A stretch of DNA of 21,515 nucleotides from Candidatus Heimdallarchaeota archaeon (GTDB lineage: Archaea; Asgardarchaeota; Heimdallarchaeia; Heimdallarchaeales; Heimdallarchaeaceae): positions 1 through 21,515 of the forward strand of contig DAOVRE010000004.1 of the NCBI GenBank assembly GCA_030628305.1. Direction: 5' to 3'. The position numbers and the translations under genes were made by a program. Under the pieces are notes generated by a model that ran no database searches, was not told the DNA's origin, and saw nothing but the letters and a program-made list of their open reading frames with translations. Each line of letters opens with the position of its first letter. Within the stretch, counting starts at the first letter, position 1. Of the stretch, positions 1-7,317 are shown one piece after another.

Positions 1-1
1 A

Positions 2-1447
2 TTTGAAACAATTGATAGTGAAGATGTACATAATACATTGTTGATTATTGAAGAGATGATGATGTCATCTAATTTAGAATTTACTCCTTCGATGAAAAAC
101 TTGTTCGAAACAGCTCTATTTCAAACACATGGTTCTTCAAAAAGGAATCTACAAACTTTTGTAGAAAACGTGTACAAAGTAGCTGAAAATATTCGTTCTA
201 CTACAAATAGTTCCTATATTCAACAAACTATTGATGCTGTTCTAAATAGATTAAATTTCATTTTCAATCCAATTAATTATGAAATATTAGGGGCGATACG
301 AACAACCTTAGATTTATCTCTTCTTGATAATAACAAAAGCATAATCTTGGATTTGAGTCAGTTTCAAAAACGTGCAGCTAGACCCTCAGATATTTTCCTA
401 ATATGTAATCTTATTTTGAAAAAACTTTATCGCCACGCTTCTGCTAAGGAAATTACAGACAAACTAAGATATGTTGTTGTCTTGGAAGAAGCTATAAACA
501 TTATACCAAATTTTTATCGACCAGAGAGTTCTGCATCTCTCATAACCTCTGAGAACAATTTCTTGTTGGGACGAAGCTTGGGTATTGGTCACATAACCAT
601 CTCACAATTGTGGTCTAGCGTAAGTAATATTGTTCATGGTAACTCAGCTACCAAAATCATCTTTCGTTCAAGTGAAAAAGCCGATATTATAGGCAAATCT
701 ATCAATTTATTAGAAGATGAGATAAGCAAGATTCAAACACTGCCAACCCAACATTGCTATATTTTCTTTGAGGGATCAGAAAAGCCTCTTAAGATTAGAA
801 CATTTGATTTACTAAGCGACCCCCTTAACTTTGCTGAATACCACTCTAAAGTTATTAAACGATATGGAAGAAATGTCTTTCCCTTACTTTACAATAATTT
901 TATAGAAATGAGAACCTCACTTTACCAGAAATACAATCTCAATACTAAGAAAAAATTTGGTCAATCAAACCAAGGACGGAGTACAAGTAATGCCCAATCA
1001 AGGTTGAAGGACTTCCCACTCCAAGTAAAGACTGAAGACGCAGAGAGAAAGGCCATTGATAATTCTATAGCTGAAAAAGAAACGATGGATTTTGTAAATT
1101 CGGCAGAGTTTTTACCTGAAAACTTGTTATGTGAACAATTATGTCCAGAGAAAAACCATGGGAGAGATTGTATTAAGTATAATATTGGGTCAAAAGTAAT
1201 TAAAACCATTATTACTAAAAACAGTTCTTCGAAAGAGTTAGTCTTCCTATTAGATAACCCAGCTCAATTGCTATCTATAGTCAAAGATTATGCTGAAAAG
1301 AGAAATCTAGAATATGATTCGTTTCTAGCATTTTGCACTGTAAAGAGCCTTACCTTAGATTTGGTTTCAGATGGGATTCTAACCTTCCAGGAAGCTTTTG
1401 AGTTTCTTAAGAAATTCTCTCCTCAAACTCAAACAACAATGACATGA
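2..1447 (+). CDS. HerA-like (HerA/FtsK/VirB4 superfamily) P-loop ATPase, C-terminal part; 5' end outside the window
   Basis: The reading frame is open to the first base, so the N-terminus with the Walker A motif lies outside the window. The visible part holds the second half of a HerA-type ATPase core. A Walker B strand reads YVVVLEEA, about 150 residues from the first in-frame start-like codon at 38. It is followed by a segment (LGIGHITISQLWSSV) that matches the sensor region where HerA proteins usually read 'GlilaSQrPsdi', and then by N...TKIIFR. These enzymes are hexameric DNA translocases; HerA works with NurA in end resection, while relatives serve conjugation. After the ATPase core comes a hydrophilic linker and a C-terminal region with C-x3-C-x8-C spacing (DNA 1130-1171), possibly metal binding. 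NurA is not visible here. The family call is good; the exact role is not determined. Confidence 0.72.
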   Translation, partial: FETIDSEDVHNTLLIIEEMMMSSNLEFTPSMKNLFETALFQTHGSSKRNLQTFVENVYKVAENIRSTTNSSYIQQTIDAVLNRLNFIFNPINYEILGAIRTTLDLSLLDNNKSIILDLSQFQKRAARPSDIFLICNLILKKLYRHASAKEITDKLRYVVVLEEAINIIPNFYRPESSASLITSENNFLLGRSLGIGHITISQLWSSVSNIVHGNSATKIIFRSSEKADIIGKSINLLEDEISKIQTLPTQHCYIFFEGSEKPLKIRTFDLLSDPLNFAEYHSKVIKRYGRNVFPLLYNNFIEMRTSLYQKYNLNTKKKFGQSNQGRSTSNAQSRLKDFPLQVKTEDAERKAIDNSIAEKETMDFVNSAEFLPENLLCEQLCPEKNHGRDCIKYNIGSKVIKTIITKNSSSKELVFLLDNPAQLLSIVKDYAEKRNLEYDSFLAFCTVKSLTLDLVSDGILTFQEAFEFLKKFSPQTQTTMT

Positions 1448-1479
1448 GCTGTTTTGTTCAATACTCTTAGTTAATAAAA

Positions 1480-1487
1480 CTTAAAAG
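1480..1487 (+). promoter_or_regulatory. Putative TATA box of the rpl1-rpl10-rpl12 operon
   Basis: CTTAAAAG lies in an AT-rich stretch after the HerA-like gene. A transcription start about 25 bases downstream (near 1510) would give a leader of roughly 60 bases that fully contains the hairpin at 1517-1555. The agreement is inferential. Confidence 0.4.
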
Positions 1488-1516
1488 TGACCAAATTTTG
1501 CTTGTATTAAGTTCTG

Positions 1517-1555
1517 ATCACGTCGACCGTTGATTAGTTTTACAACGGAAGTGGT
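1517..1555 (+). promoter_or_regulatory. Leader hairpin, candidate L1 autoregulatory binding site
   Basis: An upper stem of six perfect pairs (CCGTTG 1527-1532 with CAACGG 1543-1548) closes a ten-base loop. A lower stem of five pairs (ATCAC 1517-1521 with GTGGT 1551-1555, one G-U) is separated from it by an asymmetric internal loop (GTCGA against AA). It ends two bases before the ribosome binding site GAGG of rpl1. Two short helices joined by an asymmetric loop is the known form of L1 targets in archaeal mRNA and 23S rRNA. Binding by L1 is inferred. Confidence 0.5.
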
Positions 1556-1568
1556 AGAGGATGATATT

Positions 1569-2207
1569 ATGGTAGATAAAGAACTTAATACCGCTATTGA
1601 GAATATGATGAAACAATCACCATCTCGTAAATTCGTTGAATCTGTAGACATAGCTATAAATCTTAAAGATATTAATCTTCAAGACCCAGTAAAAAGATTT
1701 CAAATGGATATACGACTTCCACACCCATTACAAAAAGATGTAAAGGTGTGCGTAGTGGCTGAAGGCACTCAATTTGTTGAGGCAGAATCAGCTGGAGTAA
1801 GAGTGATTGGTAAAGAAGAATTAGAGAATATTAGCAGAGATCCAAAACTAGCTAAGAGATTATCTAAACAGTATGATTTCTTTTTAGCAAGTGCTCCATT
1901 AATGCCTCTAATTGGACGAAATCTAGGTAAGTTTCTCGGACCACGAGGAAAGATGCCTAAACCTGTTCCCCCAAACGCTCCTATCGGGCCTCTAATTGAA
2001 AACTATCAATCTACTGTTCAAATTCGTTTACGTCAATCCCCAGTAATTCATGCTAGGATTGGAACAGCTGACATGAGTAGTGACGCTATTGCTGAAAATG
2101 TTCTTTCAGTTCTAAGAAACATAGAGAGCAAATTGGAAAAAGGCGAGAATAACATTAAGTCGATTTATATCAAGACTACAATGGGTCCTGCCATAAAAGT
2201 AAAGTAG
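1569..2207 (+). CDS. rpl1: Large ribosomal subunit protein L1 (uL1)
   Basis: This 212-residue protein forms the L1 stalk of the large subunit, binding 23S rRNA near the E site where deacylated tRNA leaves. Recognisable features are the archaeal N-terminus (MVDKELNTAIENMMK) and the hallmark LGPRGKMPKPVPP near residue 135. The C-terminus ends IYIKTTMGPAIKVK, as in archaeal L1. A longer frame begins at a TTG at 1530, but the ATG at 1569 is chosen because it gives the usual archaeal start and has GAGG (1557-1560) in front. It is first in an L1-L10-L12 operon; the L11 gene often found before it in archaea is absent here. L1 is a known autogenous repressor in archaea, and the leader carries a suitable hairpin. 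Confidence 0.96.
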   Translation: MVDKELNTAIENMMKQSPSRKFVESVDIAINLKDINLQDPVKRFQMDIRLPHPLQKDVKVCVVAEGTQFVEAESAGVRVIGKEELENISRDPKLAKRLSKQYDFFLASAPLMPLIGRNLGKFLGPRGKMPKPVPPNAPIGPLIENYQSTVQIRLRQSPVIHARIGTADMSSDAIAENVLSVLRNIESKLEKGENNIKSIYIKTTMGPAIKVK

Positions 2208-2215
2208 GTGACACA

Positions 2216-3226
2216 ATGTCAACAGTAATTTCAGATAAAAAAAAGGAGATTGTTAATAATCTCAAGAAAGAATTGCTATCCTACCCTATTATTGGTTTAG
2301 TTAAAATTGATAATATCAATGCAAGAGTTGTACAAAACATTCGAAAAGATCTACATAAAGAAGCTAAGATTGTCATGGCTAAGAACAGTTTTATGAAACT
2401 AGCCTTGGATGGAGTTAAGAAAGATATTAAAGGCATTGAAAAATTAACAGAATACATAGTCGGTTCCTGTGCTTTCTTACTTACTAGTACTAACCCCTAT
2501 AAATTAGCCTCTTACATGGATGATAATAAGGTTCCAGCACCTGCAAAAGCAGGACAAGTGGCACCGAATGATGTTATAATTAGACCAATGAACACTGGTA
2601 TTCCTCCAGGACCTGTTATAGCTGAACTTCAATCTTTAGGCTTGAAAACTAGAATCGAAGGTGGTCAAATCAGAATCTCTGAAGAAGCTGTAGTGACCAA
2701 AGAAGGCCAACGAGTTAATAGAACAGTTGCACTCCTTCTAAGAAGACTAAACATCGAACCCTTTCAAACAGGTTTGAGTTTTGTTGTTGCTTTTGAGGGT
2801 GGAGATATAATTGCAGGTAAAGACTTAATCATTAACTATAGTATGTATGAACAGAACCTCAAATGGGCTTACTCTTCAGCGTTAAACCTTGCGGTTAATG
2901 CTGGAATCATTACAAAACAAAGCGTTGCACTAATTATAGCCAATGCTAATCGATTTGCCCTTAATCTTTCTGTAAATGCAGGCATAATTAATAGTAAATC
3001 ATTGCCTCTTATTTTATCAAAAGCTGTTCAAGGATCTTTGTCTGTTGCATCTAAAGTGGCAGAACAAGATTCAAATGCAATATCTGATAAAATACAAGAA
3101 AAACTAATGTCTGCACCAAAAGCTCAGTCTGTTGAAACAGTTAAAACTGTATCAAAAGAGGAAGTTAAGGAGGAAGTTGAAGAAGAACCTGAGGAAGACT
3201 TAGGGTTAGGATCACTATTTGGATAG
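2216..3226 (+). CDS. rpl10: Large ribosomal subunit protein P0/L10 (uL10), stalk base
   Basis: The 336-residue protein anchors the ribosomal stalk to 23S rRNA and carries the P1/L12 dimers that recruit translation GTPases. The N-terminal L10 domain covers about residues 1-105 (KIVMAKNSFMKLAL is typical), followed by the archaeal/eukaryotic insertion domain (about 106-185, with GIPPGPVIAELQSLGL). Next come long helices with two similar repeats (LNLAVNAGII and LNLSVNAGII, near residues 222 and 245) that match the L12-docking spine. The tail EEEPEEDLGLGSLFG is the conserved factor-binding peptide. The ATG follows a GGTGA site that overlaps the rpl1 stop codon, which implies coupled translation. 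Confidence 0.96.
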   Translation: MSTVISDKKKEIVNNLKKELLSYPIIGLVKIDNINARVVQNIRKDLHKEAKIVMAKNSFMKLALDGVKKDIKGIEKLTEYIVGSCAFLLTSTNPYKLASYMDDNKVPAPAKAGQVAPNDVIIRPMNTGIPPGPVIAELQSLGLKTRIEGGQIRISEEAVVTKEGQRVNRTVALLLRRLNIEPFQTGLSFVVAFEGGDIIAGKDLIINYSMYEQNLKWAYSSALNLAVNAGIITKQSVALIIANANRFALNLSVNAGIINSKSLPLILSKAVQGSLSVASKVAEQDSNAISDKIQEKLMSAPKAQSVETVKTVSKEEVKEEVEEEPEEDLGLGSLFG

Positions 3227-3235
3227 GTGAATAAT

Positions 3236-3544
3236 ATGGAATATGTATATGCCGCACTAGTACTACATGAATTAGGAGAAAAAATTACACAAGCAAAAGT
3301 AAAAGGAATTCTTGAAGCTGCTGGCGCAACAGCAGATGATTCTCGTATCAAAGCTTTAGTAGCTGCTTTGAAAGAAGTTGATATCGAAGAAGCATTGAAA
3401 ACAGCTGTTATGTCCGCCGCAGCTGCACCAGCCACTGCTCCTGCAGGAGCAGCAAAAGAAGCAGCCGCACCAGCAAAAAAAGAAAAAGTTAAAGAAGAAC
3501 CTGAAGAAGATACTGACTTAGGCTTAAGCGCTTTATTCGGATAA
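3236..3544 (+). CDS. rpl12: Large ribosomal subunit protein P1/L12, stalk
   Basis: The 102-residue acidic protein dimerises through its N-terminal helices (MEYVYAALVLHELGEKIT) and binds the spine of P0. An Ala/Pro-rich hinge (about residues 60-85) leads to the mobile tail EEPEEDTDLGLSALFG, nearly the same as the tail of P0 just upstream. The ATG at 3236 is preferred over the in-frame GTG at 3227, because that GTG is part of the GGTGA ribosome binding site (3226-3230), and MEYVYAAL is the family's usual start. It is the last gene of the operon and is followed by a T-rich, gene-free stretch shared with a convergent gene. Confidence 0.96.
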   Translation: MEYVYAALVLHELGEKITQAKVKGILEAAGATADDSRIKALVAALKEVDIEEALKTAVMSAAAAPATAPAGAAKEAAAPAKKEKVKEEPEEDTDLGLSALFG

Positions 3545-3607
3545 TCTTTCTTTTCTTATTTTTTTCAGAAATTTCATTTTAAAATTTTTAAATTTTTATT
3601 ATTCTTT
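3545..3607. terminator. T-rich convergent region, likely archaeal terminator for rpl12 and the opposing operon
   Basis: The 63 bases between two convergent genes contain several T runs on the plus strand (six to eight T near 3558, then runs of four to five). They also hold A runs that read as T runs on the minus strand. Archaeal termination mainly needs U-rich tracts, so this can serve the rpl operon and perhaps the opposing operon. No strong hairpin was found. Confidence 0.5.
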
Positions 3608-3925
3608 CTAAGTTTTCTTTAAAAAATCGTTGAATGCTTCAACTATGTCATTATATTCTTCTAATATTTCATAATCTCCCAAGGATTTAACATCTTTTTC
3701 TATAGTTAAATTAGAACTAAGAGATGCAATCCTTGATCTTCTTACTTGTCCTCGACCATCTATTGATATGATTAATGTATGATCCTCTGCATGCATTAGA
3801 ACAAAATTAAACAGTTGACTGTCTCTTAATCCCTCTAATTGTTTTCTATCAATTCTACATTCTAGCATTCTACCGCATTTTTCACAGTTAAATGCCTTTA
3901 TTATGAATTGGTTTTCCATTTCCAT
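3608..3925 (-). CDS. Small CxxC protein of unknown function, last gene of the GTPase operon
   Basis: I do not recognise this 105-residue soluble protein. Residues 14-23 hold CEKCGRMLEC, a CxxC pair plus a third cysteine, so metal or redox chemistry is possible. A later segment (HAEDHTLIISIDGRGQVRRSRI, given by its first and last parts) looks like a short beta-rich domain with a polar turn. The C-terminal 30 residues are acidic and probably helical. It lies 22 bases after the small GTPase gene on the same strand, with a GTGA element six bases before the first ATG; a second in-frame ATG follows two codons later. The position suggests a partner or effector of the GTPase. That is inference from context only. 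Confidence 0.7.
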   Translation of the reverse strand: MEMENQFIIKAFNCEKCGRMLECRIDRKQLEGLRDSQLFNFVLMHAEDHTLIISIDGRGQVRRSRIASLSSNLTIEKDVKSLGDYEILEEYNDIVEAFNDFLKKT

Positions 3926-3947
3926 TCTAGGTCACTTTTTATTGTTT

Positions 3948-4544
3948 CTAAACATTAGAGTATTTTGACAGTAGTTCTTCTGCTAAATTATCCTCTTTAT
4001 TCACAATTTGATTGACCATATATTCAAATGGTTCAGAAACATTAGCAGAAAAGAGACCACTTACTAAGAAATGCTTGCGTATATCATGAGTTTTCATAAA
4101 ACTGTGAATATCTTCAACTGTTACTTCAACATTATCCAAATCTAATTTGTTTCCAACTAAAATTTCAGGAATTTTAGGATAATAATGATTTTTTAGATAA
4201 TTTCTAGTAAGTTCAACAAATTCACTAAGATCAAGTAGGGTTTCAATGTCTGTTACATCGTAAACATACATTACACCTTTGACTCCTCGCAGAAACACAT
4301 CTATCATAAATCTGAACTGCCTTTGCCCAGCAAAATCCCATATCTGCAGAGTTACCGCTTTATCAAATTGTGCTATTCTCTTTATAGTAATATCGACCCC
4401 CTTAGTCATAGAAATTTCATTAGGGTCTGTCATTTCTCCTGTGTAACCTTTAGATATTGTTGTTTTACCAACAGATCCTAACCCAAGCACAGCAACTTTC
4501 AGTATGTTTCCTTGGTTAGTGTTATGCGGTTGTCTAGCTATCAT
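3948..4544 (-). CDS. Ras/Rab/Arf-like small GTPase
   Basis: The 198-residue protein has all five nucleotide-binding motifs: P-loop GLGSVGKT (21-28), a switch I threonine at T47 (TKG), switch II WDFAGQ (69-74) with the catalytic Gln74, NKLD (132-135) and a SA motif at 166-167. It therefore should bind and hydrolyse GTP, cycling as a molecular switch. The DFAGQ form (Phe for Thr) is common outside classical Rab proteins. There is a 15-residue polar N-terminal extension, but no glycine at position 2 for acylation and no C-terminal cysteine for prenylation (it ends SKYSNV), so membrane binding would need a partner. It lies 24 bases after the FIST gene. Large families of such GTPases are typical of Asgard archaea. 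The substrate pathway is unknown. Confidence 0.93.
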   Translation of the reverse strand: MIARQPHNTNQGNILKVAVLGLGSVGKTTISKGYTGEMTDPNEISMTKGVDITIKRIAQFDKAVTLQIWDFAGQRQFRFMIDVFLRGVKGVMYVYDVTDIETLLDLSEFVELTRNYLKNHYYPKIPEILVGNKLDLDNVEVTVEDIHSFMKTHDIRKHFLVSGLFSANVSEPFEYMVNQIVNKEDNLAEELLSKYSNV

Positions 4545-4568
4545 TATATATCATATCCTAAAAAACAT

Positions 4569-5909
4569 TTAAAACACCACATTTTTTGTGGTATCTGTAT
4601 TTTCACCAGCAACCATTCCATGTAGAGAAACAGCTGAAAATACTGGTTTATTCTTTATCACAGAAAATTCTCCTCCAGAATATAAAGTTATGAATGGTAC
4701 ATCATTTCCAATCGCTTCTCTAATCATAACATTTTCTTTTTCAATTTTATCTCCTGCAATTAGCAATCTGTTGCTACAATTTACAAACATGCCAAAAAGT
4801 GGTTTTTCTATGTTCTGGGATGCTTTCATAGCACACTCAAAAGCTGATTTTTGGATACCTGTTCCAGATTGAGTGAAGAAATCTGCATCAATATTCTTCT
4901 TTTTTAACATTCTTTCTGGTATTGTAGTGACAACTCCATTCAAAATTGATTGACATATTGAAACATATGGTATATATTCTTCATCCTCTGAATTGAGTGC
5001 TGATAAGTATAATAACGAAGCATTCGCATATCGTGCAAAGGATTCATTATATAGCTCCTCCGATATTCCAATAAGATCAAGAAATGCTTGACGAGCAGGT
5101 TCTTTGTTAATTTTCTGTATATATCCACTTGTAAGAAATTCCGAAACATCAAAACTGTTCAATTTTTGTGATTTGTCAAAAGCCCAATCAATGTCAAATT
5201 GCAACTTATCTGAGGAAAGAAACGTTCCAACCATTGCATCTTTTAGTACATTTGTTCCTTCAAACTGAAAACTTGTCCTCATGTCTAAATCGATGGTAGC
5301 TCCTCCAATTACATTATTGACATTATTTTTTGCAAGAATAGATAGAATCTCATCTGCATAATTTGCTGTACCAAATCCATTCTTACCCATGTTTTTGTTT
5401 ATGATTTTTCCAATTAAATTGAACATTCCTTTGAATTTATGTGCGAAGAAAGTATCCAAAATTTTCATTTGTTCATATGCATCTGGTTCAAAGAAGGGTC
5501 CAGCTGCTAGAAACAATCCCATTTTGTTTTTTTGTTCGATTTTCTTATGACAATCCAGAATGACTTTAGCACCCTTCTTTGGATTTGTTCTAATATTAGA
5601 GTAGGAGAAAGGGTTATGAACCTGAATATCATTGGATTTAATTGCCATGACAGCACATCCTTGTGTTGTTGGATACCCATTTGAGGTAGCAACTCCTGGA
5701 AATGTACCTCCAACTATGTTTAATGTTCCACTTTCTTCACTTAATTTTGTGAGAGCTTCTTCGTAGGCTTGTTTACTTCTGTAGTTTGGTGTAAAACCAA
5801 CCAATAGGAAATCAGAAGTACCGTTCATATCACCAATTACATCTTTTACTATATTTTTAGTGACTTGATGTATGGATCTATGGCTTGCAGTTCCTGTAAC
5901 TATTTTCAT
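4569..5909 (-). CDS. FIST N/C domain sensory protein
   Basis: The 446-residue soluble protein fits the two-part FIST sensor, predicted to bind small ligands such as amino acids. The FIST_N part covers about residues 1-240: a strand-turn LLVGFTPNY, then IVGGTFPGVATSNGY, then GCAVMAI. The FIST_C part covers about 260-440, with its typical end: FGMFVNCSNRLL, an acidic helix (IEKENVMIREAIG), the strand VPFITLYSGGEF, and FSAVSLHGMV. In bacteria this domain is often fused to chemotaxis or histidine kinase modules; here it stands alone. The start ATG has a strong GAGGAG five bases upstream, partly overlapping the stop of the Roadblock gene, so translation is likely coupled. It probably provides the input for the neighbouring ATPase/Roadblock/GTPase set (inference). 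Confidence 0.85.
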   Translation of the reverse strand: MKIVTGTASHRSIHQVTKNIVKDVIGDMNGTSDFLLVGFTPNYRSKQAYEEALTKLSEESGTLNIVGGTFPGVATSNGYPTTQGCAVMAIKSNDIQVHNPFSYSNIRTNPKKGAKVILDCHKKIEQKNKMGLFLAAGPFFEPDAYEQMKILDTFFAHKFKGMFNLIGKIINKNMGKNGFGTANYADEILSILAKNNVNNVIGGATIDLDMRTSFQFEGTNVLKDAMVGTFLSSDKLQFDIDWAFDKSQKLNSFDVSEFLTSGYIQKINKEPARQAFLDLIGISEELYNESFARYANASLLYLSALNSEDEEYIPYVSICQSILNGVVTTIPERMLKKKNIDADFFTQSGTGIQKSAFECAMKASQNIEKPLFGMFVNCSNRLLIAGDKIEKENVMIREAIGNDVPFITLYSGGEFSVIKNKPVFSAVSLHGMVAGENTDTTKNVVF

Positions 5910-5918
5910 ATAAACTCC

Positions 5919-6278
5919 TCACAAATTCGCTGAGATTAACATTGATTTTCTTTTAGTTTCTATAGATAAAAGGCTTAAATTAGCTGTTCCAGTTGCTAAA
6001 GTTGTTAGAATTGTAACATTATTAACTACAGAAAACAGAACACAGAAATTGTTCAATTCATAGGTTACTTTTGCTAGGTTGTTTGTTTTCATCTCAAGTG
6101 AAACTTTTTCCACATTGGCTTTGCACCATAGAATTGTTCTGAGAATATCATTGGAATGTCGTTCTTTAAATGCTGAACTGATAACGTTCCCATCTATTCG
6201 AAAAAGTATCGCGGCTTCAACATTATCTAAGTGTATTAAATCAGACAACTCTGAGGATATCCCTGTGGCATCATTCAT
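5919..6278 (-). CDS. Roadblock/LC7 domain protein
   Basis: The 119-residue protein matches the Roadblock/LC7 fold in pattern. An N-terminal helix (SSELSDLIHLDNV) is followed by the strand-turn-strand AAILFRIDGNVISSAF typical of the family. A long helix with LRTILWCKANVEKVSLEM comes next, and then strands ending VVNNVTILTTLA. Roadblock proteins dimerise and act as scaffolds or GTPase-activating partners for small GTPases (MglB with MglA; Ragulator with Rag). A GTPase gene lies two genes downstream, which supports such a pairing. The start codon overlaps the stop of the KaiC-like gene as ATGA and has GAGGT a few bases before it, so it is translationally coupled. The sequence is divergent, so the family call is good but not certain. 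Confidence 0.78.
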   Translation of the reverse strand: MNDATGISSELSDLIHLDNVEAAILFRIDGNVISSAFKERHSNDILRTILWCKANVEKVSLEMKTNNLAKVTYELNNFCVLFSVVNNVTILTTLATGTANLSLLSIETKRKSMLISANL

Positions 6279-7201
6279 TTTTTTACCTCTTGAAGTATTT
6301 GAGGATTGGTTAATGCGTCCACAAGTTCAATTTTATCTCCTCTTTCTTGTCTATCATTAAGCAGATTTTTTGCTATTTGAGCAATGATTCTCTTTTTGGG
6401 ATCCTTATCCTTTGACATTTGTTTAACTTTCTTCATTAATTCACTATATCTAGTATCATAAACTAATGGTTCATTATATTCTGCCTGAATTGAACTCGTA
6501 TTAATAGCAACACCTGAACCATGAGCAAAATGCATTGGAAAAATACCTTCATGATGGGCTGTTCTTCTAGACTTAACAATTTTACATGTTCTATTATATT
6601 TGCCTCCTAACCCAAGATTTTGAATGTGGACTACTGTGTCTGATAGATAAATTGGAACTCTTGTTTCTGTAGCACCAATATCTGTTTGTCCAAATGCATT
6701 AGGTTCTTCAACTGTTTGTAAAACAGTACCTAACGAACTTAGGTGCTGGTAAATTTTCGTTAGAACTTTTCTCTGTTCCTTTTCAGATGGAAATTCCCAT
6801 AAGATTGGTGTAAGTGGGTCTAAAATGATTCTTGTGTGTCTAACATTTTTATGTTTAAGTTTTTGAGCTAAAGCAGGAAGTATATTAGTCATAAACTCAA
6901 CAATTTTCTCGCTTTCCACAAGGTGTATGAGATCTGTAAAATTCTGTGACACTTCTTTAATTCTTATCCCTAAAGATTCCGCTCCTGCAATAAGTTTAGC
7001 AGGTGTCTCTTCAAAAGACAAGTAAAGTGTATGATCTCCTTCAAGTAGGCCTTGGTAAATATAGGCTAGTGCGACAGTTGTTTTACCTGTACCACTGCTT
7101 CCCACAATGGAATTGATTGAATTTTTAATCATCCCACCTTGTAGCAATACATCTAATCCTTCAATGCCTGAAGAAATTCTTTCAGTAATTGACATATTCA
7201 T
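6275..7201 (-). CDS. KaiC-like RecA-superfamily ATPase
   Basis: The 308-residue protein has a single KaiC-type domain. Its opening SSGIEGLDVLLQGGM is typical, followed by Walker A GSSGTGKTT (34-42), the glutamate pair SFEET (62-66) that activates water, and Walker B IILD (125-128). A later KSRRTAHHEGIFPM matches the KaiC C-terminal signature. About 60 residues after this are charged and helical and may bind a partner. Single-domain archaeal KaiC relatives are ATPases that bind signalling or motility proteins (FlaH in archaella is one). This is the first gene of the operon. A TATA-like TTTATTTA about 26 bases upstream fits a leaderless transcript starting at the first ATG; an ATG two codons later is also possible. 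Confidence 0.88.
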   Translation of the reverse strand: MNMSITERISSGIEGLDVLLQGGMIKNSINSIVGSSGTGKTTVALAYIYQGLLEGDHTLYLSFEETPAKLIAGAESLGIRIKEVSQNFTDLIHLVESEKIVEFMTNILPALAQKLKHKNVRHTRIILDPLTPILWEFPSEKEQRKVLTKIYQHLSSLGTVLQTVEEPNAFGQTDIGATETRVPIYLSDTVVHIQNLGLGGKYNRTCKIVKSRRTAHHEGIFPMHFAHGSGVAINTSSIQAEYNEPLVYDTRYSELMKKVKQMSKDKDPKKRIIAQIAKNLLNDRQERGDKIELVDALTNPQILQEVKK

Positions 7202-7221
7202 CTATATTTTTATATGAACAA

Positions 7222-7231
7222 GCTAAATAAA
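7222..7231 (-). promoter_or_regulatory. TATA box of the KaiC/Roadblock/FIST/GTPase operon
   Basis: On the minus strand GTTTATTTAG is centred about 26 bases before the ATG at 7201 and is preceded by the purine-rich GTGGA, a plausible BRE. The spacing predicts a transcript that begins at or next to the start codon. A second AT-rich patch at 7202-7213 is too close to the start to be the TATA box. Confidence 0.5.
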
Positions 7232-7240
7232 CTCCACAAT

Positions 7241-7252
7241 TTCCTTTAGGAA
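7241..7252. repeat. Short inverted repeat between divergent promoters
   Basis: TTCC-TTTA-GGAA lies midway between the two divergent TATA boxes (7222-7231 and 7295-7304). It could be an operator for a shared regulator, but four-base arms are common by chance. Confidence 0.2.
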
Positions 7253-7294
7253 TCAATTTAGTTTTATTTTCTAGCTAATCGAATTAAACACAAT

Positions 7295-7304
7295 ATTTTA
7301 TAAA
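7295..7304 (+). promoter_or_regulatory. TATA box of the winged-helix protein gene
   Basis: ATTTTATAAA is centred about 20 bases before the ATG at 7318, which is in frame with a second ATG at 7333. The expected transcription start about 25 bases downstream falls between these two codons, so the second ATG (protein shorter by five residues) is a realistic true start. Confidence 0.55.
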
Positions 7305-7317
7305 GAAATAGAAATAG

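Noticed and set aside
961..1209. Minus-strand frame of 82 codons inside the HerA-like gene
   Set aside because: It lies wholly inside a well-supported gene, has no promoter or ribosome binding site, and its protein has no recognisable pattern. Similar overlapping frames at 3124-3435, 4588-4872, 4940-5152, 5507-5713, 6079-6360, 7284-7676, 9070-9270, 11549-11737, 12220-12453, 13960-14238, 14413-14616 and 14594-14800 were left out for the same reason.
1530..1568. Longer rpl1 frame from a TTG at 1530
   Set aside because: The extra 13 residues are not found in L1 proteins, and the TTG lies in the stem of the leader hairpin, while the ATG at 1569 has GAGG in front.
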